Below are positions 21,830-33,099 of a stretch of DNA of 64,000 bases, in pieces. Each line of letters opens with the position of its first letter. Position 1 is the first letter of the stretch. The position numbers and the translations under genes were made by a program. The stretch is from Bostrychus sinensis (Eukaryota; Chordata; Actinopteri; Gobiiformes; Eleotridae), in assembly GCA_020698575.1 (NCBI GenBank), contig CM036243.1, positions 32,242,903 through 32,306,902 of the forward strand. The letters run 5' to 3'. Under the pieces are notes generated by a model. It worked only from the letters and a program-made list of their open reading frames with translations. It had not been told where the DNA came from and ran no database searches.

Positions 21830-22160
21830 GCTCTGCTCCCTCCCAGTTTACAGCTCTGTCTTGTTTATTTTCTTTATTTTTTTTTTAAGATTACGAAGCT
21901 TCATTAGAGACATTAGTGCATTAACAAACAGAGCTCTCTCAGCGTGCACATTAACGGCTTCTCATTCCCACCTCGACCCACAGCCAAGGCCATAAAACAA
22001 TACGTTCCCTCCCTGACTAATTACCAACCTGAAAACTTTCATAATTGAAAAGCAGCCCTTAACCAATCCCACTTGGCCTGGGCCGTACTAAAGCGCGATT
22101 GGAATTTATCAAAGAAAACAAATTAGATAATAGTACACAGCCATTTATCTGCAGCAGGTA
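21830..22160. other. Candidate conserved non-coding element
   Basis: Unique sequence with balanced composition. It contains CATTAGAGACATTAGTGCAT, CTAATTACCAACC, TTCATAATTGAAAAGC and GCGCGATTGGAATTTATC. The density of TAAT/ATTA and WGATAA-like motifs, without low-complexity tracts, is typical of developmental enhancers. All frames are broken. Confidence 0.4.
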
Positions 22161-22199
22161 ATAAGGTGAGATAAACAACAAACTGATGCTGACTGTACA

Positions 22200-23420
22200 T
22201 AAAAACAAAAACTTCAAGTCTTCTTTAACTTTGCTTTTACTGTTTTTACAGTATTTTGAGAAACTCTACTTATTCCTGAACGGCGACAGCAGCAGAAGCC
22301 AGTTGTACAAAGACTTGTGGAAAAAAGTGTTTGTTTGACAGGACTTTACTGTTGTTAAAATGGAAAACAGACAAAGACAGAGGACTGAACAACAAGGCAG
22401 ACTTCAGCAGAACCAACAGGTGACGAAGGAAATCACCAAACTCAGAGAAGTTATTAAATTCACTCTGCATAAGCCGGAGCCATCTTGGTTTATAGGAAAT
22501 TATCTTGTGCTTTTGTGAAACGTGCTGCAGATTAACGACTGTGATAGGTCTGCATCCATTACCGTGCACAGCAAGCCGGATTGTCGCGAAATTAGTGAGT
22601 TCACAAATTTCCAAAATCTATTTTGTCGGGCTCCTGCTGATCCGTTTGGGTCTGAGAGTACTGCCGTGAGCGGGCGGGTTTTAGGTTTGCCGACAACCAC
22701 AAGCTCATTTAGCGATACTTGTTAACAACATGGAAACGCGGAAAAACATAAAGTATGCTGCTCTACTTTTACAAAACAGCAAAAATCTTCCAACAGAGTC
22801 TTTATTGTGTTGTTTCACTGTCGTAGCGGTTTGTTTGTTTAGCTATGAAGAAGGCACTTTATCCAATCACCTTCATGTACTCCACTGAATGTCCCGCCCC
22901 TTCACAAACGTTTTCACTTCCAGATTAATAAACCATTAGCAACTCTTTGCTAACAGTATTTTTGCCAGATTACTGTATCCAGAGAGTTGACTGGAAACAG
23001 CTCCTTGCGGCTGAGGAACCAGACCCGCCCTGCTTTTAAAAAGAAAGACAGAGGGCCCCTGGACTAAACCTTGGATGTGGACATGTGAACAATAATCCAA
23101 ATTTGGATTCAGCACTTAAGTGTTTATACAAAACAACATCCCACACAGTGTTCCACCCTCATAAGTGGGCTAGATCATTTTGGTGACATTGATTTAGAAC
23201 TATTTCTGCATTCTTTAGAAAGCAGACATTAAAAAATTGTACAGAAATTTCAATTTTTCATTTTATGACTAGTACAGAGCGAGAGGCACCAGAACCAAAA
23301 CAACTCACAGTATTCTCTAATTTGGTATTTGGTATGTGCCAAGTTGGTCAGGTGTTTAGACGGCAAGATAATGCCAGAGCGAGATGCTGAGCTTAGCGTT
23401 CCCCTTTTATACCAAGCCAA
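22200..23420. other. Unique or old repeat sequence, not identified
   Basis: 22260-22760 has overlapping open frames on both strands without known domains. 22830-22920 (GAAGGCACTTTATCCAATCA, then TCCCGCCCCTTC) resembles interiors of teleost DNA transposons. No boundary or inverted ends were found. Confidence 0.3.
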
Positions 23421-23900
23421 CTTTTTTGAGCTTTTAGCCATGTTATAATGTTGTTTCCTCCTCAAAAACATAACTGGAGTAGTGTTTTGTCTCATTCCCG
23501 TATTCATCTGAGGCCATCTCTTTCTGAAGAGCTGAAAACGCTCAGTCTCACAGCTCTACGTAAAAACCAGGAAGTGCTCCTATGCGTTTCTAAAGCCTCA
23601 TTCTGATCATTTCATCGCTTAAATTGCGGTCACCACGAAGCAGTCAGCTCATTTAGCTATGTGTTAGTCTCATGCTGCTAATAGCCATTTTATGCGCTGT
23701 CCATTCCCCACTGTTGGCAGCAGGGGGCAACAGACACCTAATCCAAGCGTTTTCTGCAAAGTCAAAGTAACAAATCCAAAAAAGAAAAGGTTTTCCATGC
23801 ATATACATTATTTTAAGTCATGAAACGTTAAAATACTAAAGCAAATGCTTTTCCAAACTATTTCAAAAAGCCTGAAAAAAGCATAATATTGGATCTTTAA
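23421..23900 (+). mobile_element. TTAA-type element, family A copy 4
   Basis: Left region TTTTTTGAGCTTTTAGCC and TGTTATAATGTTG. The middle has AACGCTCAGTCTCACAGC, AAGCAGTCAGCTCATTTAGC and GCAGCAGGGGGCAAC. The right end is GCATAATATTGGATCTTTAA. It is the best preserved full-length internal sequence of the family here, though its left TTAA end is lost. Confidence 0.8.
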
Positions 23901-24179
23901 CAACATGAAGGAGTTTTGGAAGAGTGACAGCAAAGCGAGGTACAAGTGGCACACATTTATAGGAATTTCTGCAGCAGAGTTGGGACAAACTTTCCTGAAG
24001 AACATTTGATTTCCATTGTGTGTGTTTAGTTGTTACATCTGCCAAAGGTGGCTTTTTAATGTGTCAAAAGTTGGTCGTGTAAGTGCAATAATTCAAGGAA
24101 GAGTGAGAGAAAATATAATAAGATAAAAAATAAAAAAACAATCTGAGTATGGCATTTATCTCATGACATTTTCGCTCAA

Positions 24180-24660
24180 CTCCAAATTCATTAAAACAAC
24201 AACAACGACGCGGCTCTGTGATCTAAATCAGTGTAATGTCTGCTCCTCGTGGGAAGAGCGCATTTCACATAAAGTGTTTTATTGATTATAAAATTAGCCC
24301 TAATGACGGTGAAATGCCACTTCTCCCGTTGTGTCAGCTAATCTCACATTCATCTCCTCGCACTCGCTGCTACGACGACGAGATAGTCCCCGTTACTCTC
24401 AGACGTAGCAATTAAAAGACGGCGAGACTATGACAATATGGGACAGGATTTGCACAGGAAAACATGCAGCGGAGTATTTATTTTCTTTTTTCTGAGATGA
24501 TAAAATGACGCTGAGGACATCAAATGGCTCTCACGCCTTTTACGTGTTTGTCATTAGAACAATTGGACGTGCTCGGAGGAGAAACGCCGCTCGTAATTCC
24601 CCTTGAAATGTCACTAAATTCGCACTCTGATGCCGAAAAAGATGTGTGTCATCTTTTCTG
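24180..24660. other. Candidate conserved non-coding element
   Basis: A non-repetitive block with TTATTGATTATAAAATTAGC, CAGCTAATCTCACATTCATC, CGACGACGAG and GCAATTAAAAGACGGCGAG. It is GC-richer than its flanks. A plus-strand frame (from 24524) is open for 73 codons but lacks splice borders or a known domain. Confidence 0.35.
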
Positions 24661-24773
24661 CGGATGCAAAAATGATCAAAGCTTTGGCAGGAAACACTTC
24701 TTGCTATTAAAAACAAAAAAAAAAGTTGTTTGTTTTGGTTGCTAATACTGTACAGACAAAGGTGTTTTATTGC

Positions 24774-25117
24774 CAGGTTTTGTTTTGTAAAATTTAAGAC
24801 CTTTTTAATGCCAGCATCGACAACAACAGGACAATAATCTGTATGATTTTACACAAAGGAATTTTCCATACTCCTCTCTGAAACTCAAGGGTTTTATTTT
24901 AAAAGTCTAATACAAATGAAAAACCTACAGTGCTGTATTAAAAAAAAATAAAAAAATCATCACTCATTTGTGGTGAGACTACTTTTTGTAATATTAACCT
25001 AATGTTGCAGGATGAACAAATTTTAATACCTACTCATAATGTATTTAATACTTTTAGGGCCTTGATTTTGACAATTTAACACATTTTTAATGTTTTTAAG
25101 ACTTTGGGGACACTCTG
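24774..25117 (+). mobile_element. Interspersed DNA element, family O copy 1
   Basis: Starts CAGGTTTTGTTTTG and ends TTTGGGGACACTCTG. Internal AAATTTAAGACCTTTTTAAT, GATGAACAAATTTTAATACC and TTTAATGTTTTTAAGACTTT match the copy at 47480-47879. Inverted CAGRGT-like ends suggest a hAT-type MITE. Confidence 0.65.
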
Positions 25118-25148
25118 ATAATGAACTGTGTTTACTGTATGCTGGAGG

Positions 25149-25739
25149 CAGTGCCGGTCCTGTACATTTGGGGGCCCTAAGCACGATAAGTTTGGGGACC
25201 CAACCGTTCAGTCATTTTTGAGACCATTTAAATTTTACTAAAGCATTTAAATTTAATGTGACTATTTTTCTAAGGTAGTGGTTCCCAAAGTAGGGTCCGG
25301 TACTGTAGGGGGGCCGCCAGAGGATGTCTACATTAACTTCAGTACAAAAAAAATACATGAAATGGTTATACAGTACTTGTTAATAACTACTTTTAAGCTA
25401 TTTTTGCTCACCTCTCCTTTTTTTCTACAAATCTATGAGGAAAAAAGATGACATTGGATTTTGAATGCAGTAAAGTTTACTGTTGAGGGATTTTCTCATT
25501 TTTAAGGAGCTCCATTTGCAAACTCAGCAAAGAGAGGGGGCCCCAGGTAAACAGGAAATAATAAACAGACTGCACTGGATCCTGCTTTCAAAAATGACAG
25601 GCAACTGCAAGCAGAGTATTATAACCACAATATTAACCAAATAGAGTTTGCAAATTAAACAAACAAGTACATAATGGATAAGTCTGGGGGCCCTCTAATG
25701 CCTGTGGGGCCCTATGCAGCTGCGATAGGAAGGGCCCTG
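25149..25739. mobile_element. hAT-like element with an inner family D piece
   Basis: The left end CAGTGCCGGTCCTG and the right end GGAAGGGCCCTG are diverged inverted repeats. Flanks GCTGGAGG and GCTGGAAA share 6 of 8 bases. GGGGGCCCTAAGC and GGGGCCCTATGC lie near the two ends, as in common teleost hAT elements. A family D left end (TAGTGGTTCCCAAAGTAGGG) begins inside at 25276. Confidence 0.6.
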
Positions 25740-26404
25740 GCTGGAAAAGGACAAAACTGGTAAACTAAACATCGCCAGGACAATTAATACAGGCACATCT
25801 CAAAAATACATTAGATTCAATACAAAGCTTTTATTTATTTTAATAGTGAAGATTAATGAAAGTAAATATAAACCTCAAATTATTAACCATTTGATATTAA
25901 AGGGCCTACATTATGTTTTTATTCATTTTAAACCAATCTTGGTCACCTCTCTGTGGGAATTTTAAAGAGAAACATGTAGTCATTGGATTAAATTAGATAC
26001 ATACTTTGTTTATTTATTCTAAAGTAAATTTAAAGGGCATTTTTTAGATGAAAACTAATTTGTAGTTTAAAAAATAAAGACAAATCATTAACAGCCAACA
26101 GTCTAACTTCCTACAACATTACAGAACAACTGCAAAAGCATGAAATATTGTTATTTTAATGTGAAAACCTGATTTCTTTCCTCTCTTGAATGAGTGGAAA
26201 CCTGCGAAATCGTAACAGTAAAGTGAAATTAGGCTTTGTGGTGTCAAACAAGGCTGTAATATATATTTTTACACAGACAGACAGTGCTCACAAGAAAAAT
26301 AAATACTGGAAAAAAGGGACGCAAAGTAAAACGCAGATAAAAATTGATGATACAAGATGTAGTGTTTAACAAGGCAGAGATAATCACTTGTTTGCAAAAC
26401 TCAA
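25740..26404. other. AT-rich sequence, no clear feature
   Basis: TTAAAGGGCCTACATTATG at 25899 resembles a TTAA-element start, but no matching end was found. Otherwise unremarkable. Confidence 0.4.
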
Positions 26405-26724
26405 GAGCGTACTAATCGAGACTAAGACCAGTCCGAGACCAAGACAAGGCAGAGTCTTTCAGGTCTCGAGACCGAGTCAAGGCCGAGACTTTTAGGGGCC
26501 GAGATTGAGCGGAGCCAAAGCCTGAAATAAAGGGAAAGGTAAAAAACAAAACAAAAAAAAAACAATAAATTAAGTGCATTATTGATTATTTTAATGCAAC
26601 AGACTCCACAAACTGATGCGAAAAACGAATTACTCCAAGATTATGCAGAATGAGACTGAGACAAAACCAAGACCGAGTAAAATTGGATTCAAGACCAAGA
26701 CCGATCTCGGGTGCTACAAAACTA
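26405..26724. mobile_element. hAT-like element, family B copy 2
   Basis: Diverged ends ...GTACTAATCGAGACTAAGACC and GGGTGCTACAAAACTA. The interior has CAACAGACTCCACAAAC and ATTACTCCAAGATTATG, shared with 18150-18486. It has few GACCGAG units, so it too is unexpanded. Confidence 0.7.
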
Positions 26725-27675
26725 GTTTAAAGTAAGCACAAAATGTCAATTTGATGGCATATATTTGTATGTTGAGGTTGGTCCAGTTTTACATTTGTTA
26801 ATAAAAGCAGAAAGGTAGCTACAGACACTACAGATTTTATTGTAACAGATGTAGATGTAGATGTATTTTCAGTATTTTATCAAAGATTAGTGCTTCATGG
26901 TTTGCTGTGTACTTGTAAAAAGTTTTTATTTACTGTACACAACTACCCAGATTTAGTCAAGTCACATTTGAACTACTTCTGGAAACGTGACATGAATTTA
27001 GGTTTCTAGCTTCAAAACAAACTCTGAATAAAAAGCCTAATAAATGATGAAAAGAGAGTTTTTTGGGGGACGGTAAATAGATACGATTTTACATTCAGTG
27101 ATGCAGCAGAAGTTCCCTTTAAATCCCCGAGAGCATTGTTTGTTTTTGTTTTTTTTTGGCTTCACGAGCCACACAGGAAGTAGGAAATGACAATAGTGAA
27201 AGTGGATGAAAGCGAGAGGAGTAAAAAGTAGCAGTTTTAAGCGTATCCTAGGGTTCGGGCTTCAAAGGCCTTCACTGTGAGCAACTTGTTTTCCACGCAG
27301 CACGATCTGACTAATTTATTTTTGCCTTTGAACAAAAATTATAGTTATTTACTCTGATGAGACTTTCTCGTCTGTTCATCTCTTTCGGCAAAATGAGGCA
27401 GTTTGGGGCCGGAGTGAGACGAGGAGGCACGGGATTACTAATATACACGAAAATATTCAGATTCACAAGGCTCTGATGATAATACTAGTGTACGTTATAC
27501 TGTTATATACTCTATGGTTTACGGTAAATACAAAAAAAAGAGTGTGTTTTGGTAATAATACTGTTTTTAGCCACAATATTCTGCAACTTTTTTAAGGGGA
27601 AACATTATTGACTCTGACATTTATAATTTTGCATTGGTTTACAATAGCTTTTAATGCAAGAATTTAACAGTAAAA
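26725..27675. other. AT-rich unique sequence
   Basis: No repeat boundary or gene recognised. 27170-27440 is somewhat GC-richer (GCGAGAGGAG, AATGAGGCAGTTTGGGGCC) and may be worth a conservation check. Confidence 0.3.
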
Positions 27676-28027
27676 ACAAATATGGCGTCAAAATTGGTTC
27701 ACAATTAATCGTAAAGTGAGTATTGTAAACGTAATCCTAGAATCGTAAAAGTAAAAACGGTAAATAAAAATGGAATTGTAACCGTAAGCTTGAAACAGTA
27801 AACAAAAATTAAACAACAAAAAAAAAAATAATAATAACAATAATAATAATTGTTTTTTTTTTTTGCTTTTACAATCCACAATTTTTTTCATCTAATAAAA
27901 TTATTTTGTTTACAGTTTCAGGGTTACAGTTACATTTCTGTTTTTTATTTTACAATTCAAAGATTACATTTACAATATTCACTTTACGATTATGTTAATT
28001 GTGAACCCATTTTGACGCCGTATTTGT
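27676..28027. mobile_element. Foldback element with about 160-bp inverted arms
   Basis: Begins ACAAATATGGCGTCAAAATT and ends GACGCCGTATTTGT. Both arms continue as inverted copies: GGTTCACAATTAATCGTAAA against TTTACGATTATGTTAATTG, then GTTTACAGTTTC against GAAACAGTAAAC. A short AT-rich centre holds AAT runs. No coding capacity. Confidence 0.8.
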
Positions 28028-28212
28028 CATTACTCTTGAACTCTTGCGTTATAAGCTATGGTCAATAAGGTATAACTATTCATTTATTAAAATATTGTTA
28101 ATTACATATTTAATAATGCTTTGTTACTGCTTAATAAAGTGTTATTACCGACAACTTTAGGTACAGCACCAGTCAAAAGGTTGGACACACTTCCCATTCG
28201 GTTCACATAGGA

Positions 28213-29092
28213 CAGTGGTTCTAAAAGTTTTCACACTGAAACAAAAATCTGTAACATTTACGGTAAAATACTGGCAGCTGCTGTTGCCAGAATTTTATTG
28301 TCACAAGATTTTTTTTACGCTATAAACTTTGGTAACCACAGCTGCCAGCAATTTACCATAAATTTTACTTTCTTTTTTTTTTTTTAACAGTGCAGGACCA
28401 TTTCTGAAAATGTTTGGTTTTTAAAGTATCATCTTCAATTAAATAAAATGACCATGCCCCCACAAAAAATATGGCATAAACCAGAACTAAACCAGGACTA
28501 AAGCAGGACTAAATAAGGACTAAAGCAGGACTAAATCAGGACTAAAGCAGGACTAAAGCAGGACTAAAGCAGGACTAAATCAGGACTAAATCAGGACTAA
28601 ACCAGGACTAAAGCAGGACTAAACCAGGACTAAAGTAGGACTAAAGCAGGACTAAAGCAGGACTAAACCAGGACTAAATCAGGACTAAACCAGGACTAAA
28701 GCAGGACTAAAGCAGGACTAAAGCAGGACTAAACCAGGACTAAAGCAGGACTAAAGCAGGACTAAAGCAGGACTAAACCAGGACTAAAGCAGGACTAAAT
28801 CAGGACTAAATCAGGACTAAAGCAGGACTAAAGCAGGACTAAATCAGGACTAAACCAGGACTAAAGCAGGACTAGAGCAGGACTAAAGCAGGACTAAAGC
28901 AGGACTAAATCAGGACTAAAGCAGGACTAAATCAAGACCAATACTGGCCTAAAGTAGGACTAAACAGAGGTCTACACAAAATAAATTAAACTGAATACAG
29001 CGCAGAACTCAAACAGGAATAAAACTGGTTCTACATTAAACTAAATCAACCAGAAGAAGTCCACGAGCCACTGAAGAGGTTGCCAAACTTTG
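28213..29092 (-). mobile_element. hAT-like element with 11-bp array, family C copy 3 (minus)
   Basis: The left side, CAGTGGTTCTAAAAG, is a hAT-like end. TTTCTGAAAATGTTTGG near 28408 is the inverted family 3' region. The main body is an array of AGCAGGACTAA/ACCAGGACTAA units. A family L piece (ACGGTAAAATACTGGCAGC...TTACCATAAATTTTAC) is inserted at about 28250-28390. The right end (GGTTGCCAAACTTTG) is diverged and no duplication was found. Confidence 0.65.
28475..28985. repeat. 11-bp minisatellite array (GCAGGACTAAA)n
   Basis: About 45 units of 11 bp, alternating AGCAGGACTAA, ACCAGGACTAA and ATCAGGACTAA. Very regular, with a single G substitution near 28873. Confidence 0.98.
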
Positions 29093-29621
29093 ACTTCTGT
29101 TGTATATGATATGTAATTTGCGCTTTTGGACAAATAAGGTCAGCTGAATAAAGTATTATGCTTTTGAGAGCTACTTATTGTTTAAACCTAAACGTTTTAA
29201 ATTAATTTAATGGTTTAATATTATAATGTTTCAATTTAGAGCCGTTTAGCATCTGGATGTTTTCTCAGATTTAATGTTTTGTAATGTAATGCAATCATTT
29301 TGTAAAGTATTTTTTTTATTTCTTGGTTCACATACCGCCATTATAATGTCGATGTAGCATTTGACAAGAAAGCTTAAGTTAATTTTGTGGAGGTTTTTGT
29401 TTTGCTTATACAGAGAAAAGGTGTTAATATGATGAGAAAGTGTTTAAAGTATTTTTGGATTTACATCAGTGAGCAATATTATTTAAATTTTAATATTCTA
29501 AACACAAATCTAACATTACTTACATTACATTTTTACACAAAATTAGTATGCATTGCTCCTGTTAAATGATAAAAGCGTCTCCATCACAAAACATTATAGA
29601 AACAGTATACATTCATATTTG
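29093..29621. other. AT-rich sequence, nothing recognised
   Basis: A short plus-strand open frame at 29387-29569 has no known motif. Confidence 0.45.
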
Positions 29622-29974
29622 TTTCGACTTTTTTTTACATAAATATTTTAATCAACTTCTGCCCTGATCATAAATACCAAATATTTTATTACTGTCAGAA
29701 TGTTTACTATTTTTATGCCAGTGTACATAATGAGAAAAAAACAAACAACAAAAAAACTAACTCATAGACAATGAAATATTTCAATATTCTTATTGCAAAG
29801 TAATTTTTTCTAGAGGGATTTATTAGATGGATTTAGGACTTTTTTTTTTTTTTTTTGCATAAATATTTTAACCAACTTCTGCCCTGATCATAATTACCAA
29901 ATATTTAAAAATTTCCAGATTTATTATCCTTTTTATGCTAGTGTATGTGATGACATCTCTATTTTTTGGGTAAA

Positions 29975-29978
<4 letters not shown>

Positions 29979-30005
<27 letters not shown>
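29979..30005. repeat. (TTA)n microsatellite
   Basis: Nine TTA units followed by a T run and a G run. Confidence 0.95.
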
Positions 30006-30006
<1 letters not shown>

Positions 30007-30018
30007 TTTTTTTTTTTT

Positions 30019-30036
30019 GGGGGGGGGGGGGGGGGG
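30019..30036. repeat. G18 homopolymer
   Basis: Eighteen consecutive G after a T run of about 14. Such a tract can form a G-quadruplex. Confidence 0.95.
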
Positions 30037-30069
30037 TTATTACAACATTCATTAAGATAGATTTAGGAC

Positions 30070-30073
<4 letters not shown>

Positions 30074-30132
<59 letters not shown>
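30074..30132. repeat. (TTA)n microsatellite
   Basis: About 20 uninterrupted TTA units. Confidence 0.97.
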
Positions 30133-30399
30133 GGATAAATCTTTAAACCAACTTGTGTCTTGATTATAAAGACCAAATTTTTAATTGATTTCAGATTTTT
30201 TTATGCCAGTGTATGTAATAACATCTAATTTTTTTTGTTAATCAATGTGTGCCTTGACTGTTATGCACAAAAAGCACAAAAATATTCATGTACACTATTT
30301 TTATGATGTTTTGTGACAAGAACATTTTTGTCACTTAACAGTAACAACATAACTTTTTAAAATTGGGGTATAAGAGTTAAAAAAAACTACACGTAAAGT

Positions 30400-31250
30400 T
30401 GCAGGGAAACTCCATTTTGGCTCTGATCCAACCCAGTCTGCACCACAGCGAGACTGAAGAACTTAGTTTCAAAATGCATTAAGATTTTTTGCAGTCAAGT
30501 CTGGTCAGGATGATTACACATTGTCCATCAAGACTAATGAGTCCTCGGGCTTTCCTCTCTCTGCCCTGATTGGCCGTGATGCATTCACTGTCTGCACCGC
30601 TGCAAGTTTCCTCTCGCACAAAAGTTTCCTCAAAACATTTCAGCAAAGTACCGAGATTATTAATATTTTACAACAGAAAATCAAAGCAAAAACACTCACC
30701 TTTGTCGAAGTTTACGTCCTCTCCAAACGTCTTTTCCTCGCACTTCCTTTTTCCTTGTCCCGTCAGCAGATCAGCGGCGGATCTAATTTAACGCAAGCAA
30801 ACGACAACATCTAAATTCAAAAATGAGCCCAGACAAGTCATAAAGTAGTGTTTTCTCCACGCCAAGACACCCACAACAAATATTTGGCCAAGTGTCTGGG
30901 GCAGTGGGCTCGAAACTGCACATAAAGCCTTAACGCCATTACTTATTCAGGAAGTTTATTGGCGTGTAAATAATTGATCACCTAATTAAGGGGGGAAGTT
31001 GGAGGGGAGGGAAGTAAGGGGCCCGTGAATGCCTCTTTACCAGTGGGCTTTTGGTAAGTGCATGGTTTCGGTGTGGAGAGAGCGACAGAGCGGCGCCGGC
31101 CAGACTAACTTCTGAGCGGGAGGCGTAAAATACCTTTTTGTACAAATTGAAAACTGAGAACAACAACAAGAGCGGCGTACGCGCTCCAGTCCGATCCTCG
31201 CAGCCGGGACTCTCTCCAGGAATAATTATCCAGGATCAGAGCGGTACGCT
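30400..31250. other. Unique GC-richer region, candidate conserved element
   Basis: 30880-31000 contains ATTACTTATTCAGGAAGTTT, GTGTAAATAATTGATCACC and TAATTAAGGGGGG; 31070-31240 is GC-rich (GGCGCCGGCC, AATAATTATCCAGG). Homeodomain-like palindromes and absence of repeats suggest regulatory DNA. Open frames on both strands at 30521-30814 lack known domains. Confidence 0.35.
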
Positions 31251-31324
31251 ACTGTCATCGCTCACAAATAATGGGTTGTTGTGACTGATTCTGGTTTTTG
31301 TCCCATCTGTTTTTGATCATTTTA

Positions 31325-31560
31325 GCATTTACGGTAAATTATTGGCAGAATTGGCAAAAATAGTGACTTTTACATTAAACTAAGCTTTTTCTGCTTCTCC
31401 ATGACTCAATTAACATAAAAAAATATTGTTTTATGATATGCAGGTAAGGTAATGCATTGCAAAGTTTTATATTGTCACCAGATTTTTTTTTTTTTTTTAC
31501 GGTAAAACAATGGTAACCACAGCTGCCAGTAATTTACTGTAAATTTATTTCACAGCTGCT
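31325..31560. mobile_element. Non-autonomous element, family L copy
   Basis: Left ATTTACGGTAAATTATTGGC; right GGTAACCACAGCTGCCAGTA then TTTACTGTAAATTT, an inverted arrangement. The interior TTACATTAAACTAAGC and TTTTATATTGTCACCAG is shared with 32560-32850. Confidence 0.65.
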
Positions 31561-31714
31561 CTTTTATGACAAACATCTAAGAAATAAAGCCATTGCTGGT
31601 TTTTGTTTATGGTGAACCAGGACAACGTGCTTTCTTGGGACACTGGGTTGGTGCACCTATTCTTGCAAGGCTGTTTTTTTATCAAGATAGGCCAGGGGAA
31701 GTCTGCTTTATTCT

Positions 31715-32210
31715 TCCTGCAACAACTCTTCAACGTGAACATTGAGAACCGAGTCAGAGTCGCGCGCAAGTCGTTCTTTTTTTTTTGTTTGTTTTCTCTT
31801 TTCTCAAAATGAACAAGTTCTTTTTTGTTTGGAGAAGCCTCATAAGAAAAAGTAGAAGAAGAAAAAAAGCCGAAGAGAGAGTCATACGGAAACAGAAAGC
31901 GTCGAGGAGGAGGGGAGCAGATAAATAGTGCTCAGACACACATTAGTCAGAAGCTACTTTAGTACTAGCAGCACAGAACGACTGCAGTATTTGATGTTAG
32001 CATTTTATTTGCATATTTATAATTTACGTTGTTAACAAAGTAGCTATATTTTTCGACATATTAAATCCTAAATGGTGGTCTCATTGTATGCAGAAGTATA
32101 TGTGTTTATTTTCTGAATGAACTGATGGCTTCTCAAAATGACGTAAATCCAAAAAATTATGACTTAGAAATGAACAGATCCCAAAGACTCCCGTTAAAGA
32201 GGTAAGATTC
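31715..32210. mobile_element. hAT-like element, family H copy 2
   Basis: Left ACTCTTCAACGTGAACATTG. The middle has CAAAATGAACAAGTTC and GAAGAGAGAGTCATACGG; the right has AAATGGTGGTCTCATTG, then AGATCCCAAAGACTCC. It is 60-70 bp longer in the middle than copy 1 (10061-10494). The terminal ends are eroded. Confidence 0.65.
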
Positions 32211-32559
32211 ACTAAGGTAAAAAAAAAAAGTTGCATTGTTTCTCTTTATTGCACTGTGTAATAATCAAAACTCATTGCATAATATATTAATTTCAATCAA
32301 AAAATAAAAATAAACCTTAAATAATTCATGTGAAATAATTGAAATGTAATTATTTTTCCAGACCATAAAACTATATCCTGAAAAATGCACCGATTAAGTT
32401 CTCACAAGATAACAACAGATTTAAAGTGTTAAAGTAAAAATTGTTTGTTTATAGTGATGTTACCGTTTTTACTGTATTTTTTTTAATAAAGTTAAGATCA
32501 CAAGATGAATAGCTAAAAATTCCATTAAGTTGTTTAAAAAAAGCAATAAGGGAAAGTAA

Positions 32560-32850
32560 AAATAGTGTTGAAAAAAAACAACTAACATTTGCTGTTGTTG
32601 CCAAAATTTTACTGTAAAAAAAAAAAGAAAAAAAAAAGATGCTTTATACATTAAACTAAGCTTTTTCTGCCTCATCTTTGACTCACTGTCCCTGATCTAG
32701 ATTAAAAAAATATAGTTTTATGGTACTGTAATGAAAAAATGAAGGTAATTCATTGTCAAGTTTTATATTGTCACCAGATTTTTGTACGGTAAAACTCTGG
32801 TAATCACAGCTGCCAGTAATTTACCGTACATTTTACAGATTTTTGTTTGT
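32560..32850. mobile_element. Non-autonomous element, family L copy
   Basis: TGCCAAAATTTTACTGTAAA at the left; GTAATCACAGCTGCCAGTAA and TTTACCGTACATTTTAC at the right. The interior matches 31325-31560. An A-rich tract lies at 32617-32637. Confidence 0.65.
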
Positions 32851-33099
32851 TTGTTTTGATGTAAATGAACAGTGTTTTATTCCATGACACAGTACAGTAA
32901 CAGCAGACTCTGAGAGAAAGAAACGCAGCAGTTTTTGAGCCTTCATCTGTTACTCCCATACAGAATTATACTGTAATCCAGTGTTCCCCAATGTTTTTTG
33001 TCGTTCATGTTGATGATTTTTTAAAAAGCAGCCATATACAGAATATTTGTGTTTATTAAATATATCTTATTACTAAGTCCCCTGCATTTTTAGGCAAAG

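Larger units (their letters stand above)
29622..30260. repeat. Three diverged tandem copies of a 205-230 bp AT-rich unit
   Basis: Unit starts at about 29622, 29829 and 30060 carry TTTAGGACTTT (or a variant). They are followed by ATAAATATTTTAACCAACTT, CTGATCATAAATACCAAAT and TTTATGCCAGTGTA. Copies 2 and 3 contain expanded TTA runs. A lone related segment occurs near 59035-59085. Confidence 0.8.

Noticed and set aside
22270..22725. Overlapping open frames on both strands suggesting an exon
   Set aside because: No domain, no convincing splice sites, and frames open equally on both strands.
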